From DASXTS01 sp036402215 (GTDB lineage: Bacteria; Actinomycetota; Actinomycetes; Mycobacteriales; Pseudonocardiaceae), in the NCBI GenBank assembly GCA_036402215.1, contig DASWTI010000278.1:1-6184 (forward strand): a DNA stretch of 6,184 nucleotides, in the 5' to 3' direction. The notes under the pieces were generated by a model, which worked only from the letters and a program-made list of their open reading frames with translations, searched no databases and was not told the origin of the DNA. The position numbers and the translations under genes were made by a program. Position 1 is the first letter of the stretch. Each line of letters begins with the position of its first letter. Positions 5,008-6,184 of the stretch are shown piece by piece.

Positions 5008-5634
5008 TCAGAGCAGCAGGGCCTCGGCGCCGCCGGGGCGGTAGCCGGCCTCCAGCAGGGCGCGCACCGAGGCGACGTTGCCCGGGGAGACCTGCGCCCA
5101 CACCGGGACCTCCGGCCCGCCGATCCCGGCCACCAGGTGCCGCGCCGCGGCGAACAGCGTGCGGCCCAGGCCGCGGCCACGCGCCTCGTCCTCCACCTCG
5201 ACCGTCACCTCCCAGCGGCCGGCCAGCCCGCGGCCCAGCTCCACCGCGCCGCCCACGCAGGCCCAGGCCCGCACGCCGGTGCGGTACTTCTCGGCGGAGA
5301 CGCCGGGCGCGATCTCGGTGAGGTCCAGGTCCGAGGCGTCCGCCGGATCCGCCGGCGGGCCGACCATCACGGCGTCCACGCTGGTCACCGTGCGGCCGGT
5401 GGCCTCGGCGAGCGCGCCGAGGAAGGGCGGTGAGAGCGGCGCCGACAGGTCGCCGGGGCGCAGCCGCCGCCGCACCCAGTCGGGGCCGACGTCGGCGACC
5501 ACCACGTGGTGCGAGGTGAAGGCGAGCACTCCCTGGACGTCACCGGGCGGCCGCATCACGGTGACCCGGCCGTCGGCCGGCGGGTGCCTGCCATCGGCCA
5601 CCTCGGCCAGCAGCACCGCCAACGGGTGATCCAT
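5008..5634 (-). CDS. GNAT family N-acetyltransferase
   Basis: This 208-residue protein has a C-terminal GNAT domain. Motif A is GRWEVTVEVEDEARGRGLGRTLFAAARHL (139-167), with the acetyl-CoA pyrophosphate-binding loop RGRGLG at 152-157. Motif B is PVWAQVSPGNVASVRALLEAGYRPGGAEALLL (177-208). The N-terminal half carries a shared actinobacterial pattern, VLAFTSHHVVVADVGPDWVRRRL and GDLSAPLSPPFLGALA, that I know only from proteins annotated GNAT. The acceptor substrate is unknown. ATG 5634 (MDHPLAVLLAEV) is chosen because the longer open frame upstream runs through sufT and reads as Arg/Pro low complexity. No clear Shine-Dalgarno or TANNNT box precedes it. It follows the sufT stop by 71 bp (5635-5705), a GC-rich gap with only very short inverted repeats. 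It may be read through from the suf operon or have its own promoter. It converges on the glycosylase gene. Confidence 0.82.
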   Translation of the reverse strand: MDHPLAVLLAEVADGRHPPADGRVTVMRPPGDVQGVLAFTSHHVVVADVGPDWVRRRLRPGDLSAPLSPPFLGALAEATGRTVTSVDAVMVGPPADPADASDLDLTEIAPGVSAEKYRTGVRAWACVGGAVELGRGLAGRWEVTVEVEDEARGRGLGRTLFAAARHLVAGIGGPEVPVWAQVSPGNVASVRALLEAGYRPGGAEALLL

Positions 5635-5705
5635 AACAGGTAGGTCGTCCGCCGGGCGGCCCGCCGTTACGGGAGAGCAGAAGGAGGCCGCGGTGGGAAG
5701 AGGCC

Positions 5706-6095
5706 TCAGACCGTGAATCCGAGGGCGCGCAGCTGCTCGCGGCCGTCCTCGGTGATCTTGTCCGGACCCCACGGCGGCATCCACCCCCAGTTGATCGCGA
5801 CGTCGCCGACGAGGCCCTCGCGGGCCGACTCGGTCTGGTCGGTGATCACGTCGGTCAGCGGGCACGCCGCCGACGTGAGCGTCATGTCGAGCACGGCGTT
5901 GCTGTGCTCGTCGAGGTGCACGCCGTAGACGAGGCCGAGGTCGACGACATTGATCCCGAGCTCGGGGTCGACGACGTCCTTCATCGCCTCGGTGACGTCC
6001 TCGACGCTCACCGTCGCGGTGCCACCGGCGCCACTCCCGTTCGGGGTGGCCTCGGGGACCTCCGGGAGGTCGCCGTGGTCGATGGACTCACTCAT
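5706..6095 (-). CDS. sufT: SufT-like Fe-S cluster assembly factor (DUF59/MIP18 family)
   Basis: The 129-residue protein consists of a DUF59 domain after an acidic, Gly/Thr-rich N-terminal tail (1-30). Motifs are VTEAMKDVVDPELGINVVDLGLVYGV (34-59, with DPE at 43-45), MTLTSAACPLTDVITDQ (71-87, with the conserved Cys78) and VAINWGWMPPWGPDKITEDGREQLRALGF (99-127). DUF59 proteins such as SufT act in the cytosol in maturation of Fe-S proteins; the conserved Cys is the likely functional residue. It is the last recognisable suf gene here, directly after sufU, the usual actinobacterial order (sufBDCSU then this factor). ATG 6095 overlaps the end of sufU by 8 nt and is preceded by AAGGAGA with a 5-nt spacing, so it is translated from the suf mRNA. 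Confident on family and context; the precise carrier or regulatory role is inferred. Confidence 0.88.
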   Translation of the reverse strand: MSESIDHGDLPEVPEATPNGSGAGGTATVSVEDVTEAMKDVVDPELGINVVDLGLVYGVHLDEHSNAVLDMTLTSAACPLTDVITDQTESAREGLVGDVAINWGWMPPWGPDKITEDGREQLRALGFTV

Positions 6096-6184
6096 GGGAA
6101 TCTCCTTGGTCGGTCTGGGCCTGGGTGGTCGCGTCCTTCCACGCCATCCAGGAGAGCAGCGCGCACTTCACGCGCGCGGGGAAC
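6088..6184 (-). CDS. sufU: SufU-type Fe-S assembly protein, last 31 residues (5' part outside window)
   Basis: Reading the minus strand from 6183 gives FPARVKCALLSWMAWKDATT and a Gln/Asp-rich tail ending in TGA at 6090-6088. The RVKCALLSW pattern is the conserved C-terminal signature of SufU, the zinc-dependent sulfurtransferase that takes sulfur from the SufS cysteine desulfurase. Its Cys (residue 7 of the visible part) corresponds to the last zinc ligand of the family. Only the C-terminus is in the window, so the rest is not assessed. Its coding end contains the sufT Shine-Dalgarno and overlaps the sufT start, as expected in one suf operon running leftward. Confidence 0.85.
   Translation of the reverse strand, partial: FPARVKCALLSWMAWKDATTQAQTDQGDSHE
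6101..6107 (-). promoter_or_regulatory. Ribosome binding site AAGGAGA of sufT
   Basis: AAGGAGA on the minus strand lies 5 nt before ATG 6095 and within the sufU coding end. It fixes the sufT start. It is the one strong Shine-Dalgarno noticed in the window; three other starts look leaderless. Confidence 0.8.

Noticed and set aside
4257..5321. 354-codon plus-strand open frame spanning the convergent gap
   Set aside because: Composition is Arg/Gly/Pro/Ala low complexity. It overlaps two recognised genes and the hairpin between them.
5635..5705. Terminator between sufT and the GNAT gene
   Set aside because: The inverted repeats there are 4-5 bp with 1-nt centres or mismatched, and no convincing stem can be drawn.
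5635..5865. Upstream extension of the GNAT gene to 285 codons
   Set aside because: The extra 77 residues overlap sufT and read as Arg/Asp/Pro low complexity. ATG 5634 starts a family-like N-terminus.

Overview
The window is very GC-rich, densely coding DNA with strong G/C bias at third codon positions, GTG starts and TANNNT-type -10 boxes directly in front of start codons. It is a chromosomal segment from an actinomycete. The acVLRF1 gene, the sufU-sufT pair and the short palindromic intergenic repeats suggest the Pseudonocardiales (Amycolatopsis/Saccharothrix-like). That family placement is from memory of similar repeats and was not searched.

Layout, left to right. (1) The 3' part of a plus-strand DUF1501 gene (1-645). 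(2) A convergent gap (646-773) with two copies of a 15-bp imperfect palindrome (family A) spaced exactly 30 bp, then a GC hairpin. (3) A minus-strand group: dNTP triphosphohydrolase dgt (3607-2042), a shortened methyltransferase-like gene (1993-1421) and an acVLRF1 peptidyl-tRNA hydrolase (1424-774). The last two overlap by GTGA. (4) A 200-bp divergent control region (3608-3807) with four perfect copies of a 17-bp near-palindrome (family B), also at exactly 30-bp period, between two apparently leaderless promoters. (5) A plus-strand AlkZ/YcaQ-type (HTH_42) DNA glycosylase (3808-4914). (6) A convergent gap with a candidate bidirectional terminator hairpin. (7) A minus-strand GNAT acetyltransferase (5634-5008). 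(8) The end of a minus-strand SUF operon: sufT (6095-5706) and the last 31 codons of sufU (6183-6088), overlapping by 8 nt.

The genes are mostly housekeeping or maintenance functions: nucleotide-pool control, DNA lesion repair, ribosome rescue and Fe-S cluster assembly. No mobile element, CRISPR array, RNA gene or secondary-metabolite cluster is visible. Every gap between genes is 200 bp or less.

The most unusual content is non-coding. Two different palindromic repeat families in two separate gaps share the same exact 30-bp period and a related half-site plan (TGAA-N-GG / CC-N-TT). One array sits in the shared control region of dgt and the glycosylase and abuts the expected -35 region of the glycosylase. 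The second curiosity is a methyltransferase-like protein that lacks the usual SAM-binding N-terminal half and is translationally coupled to the ribosome-rescue gene.
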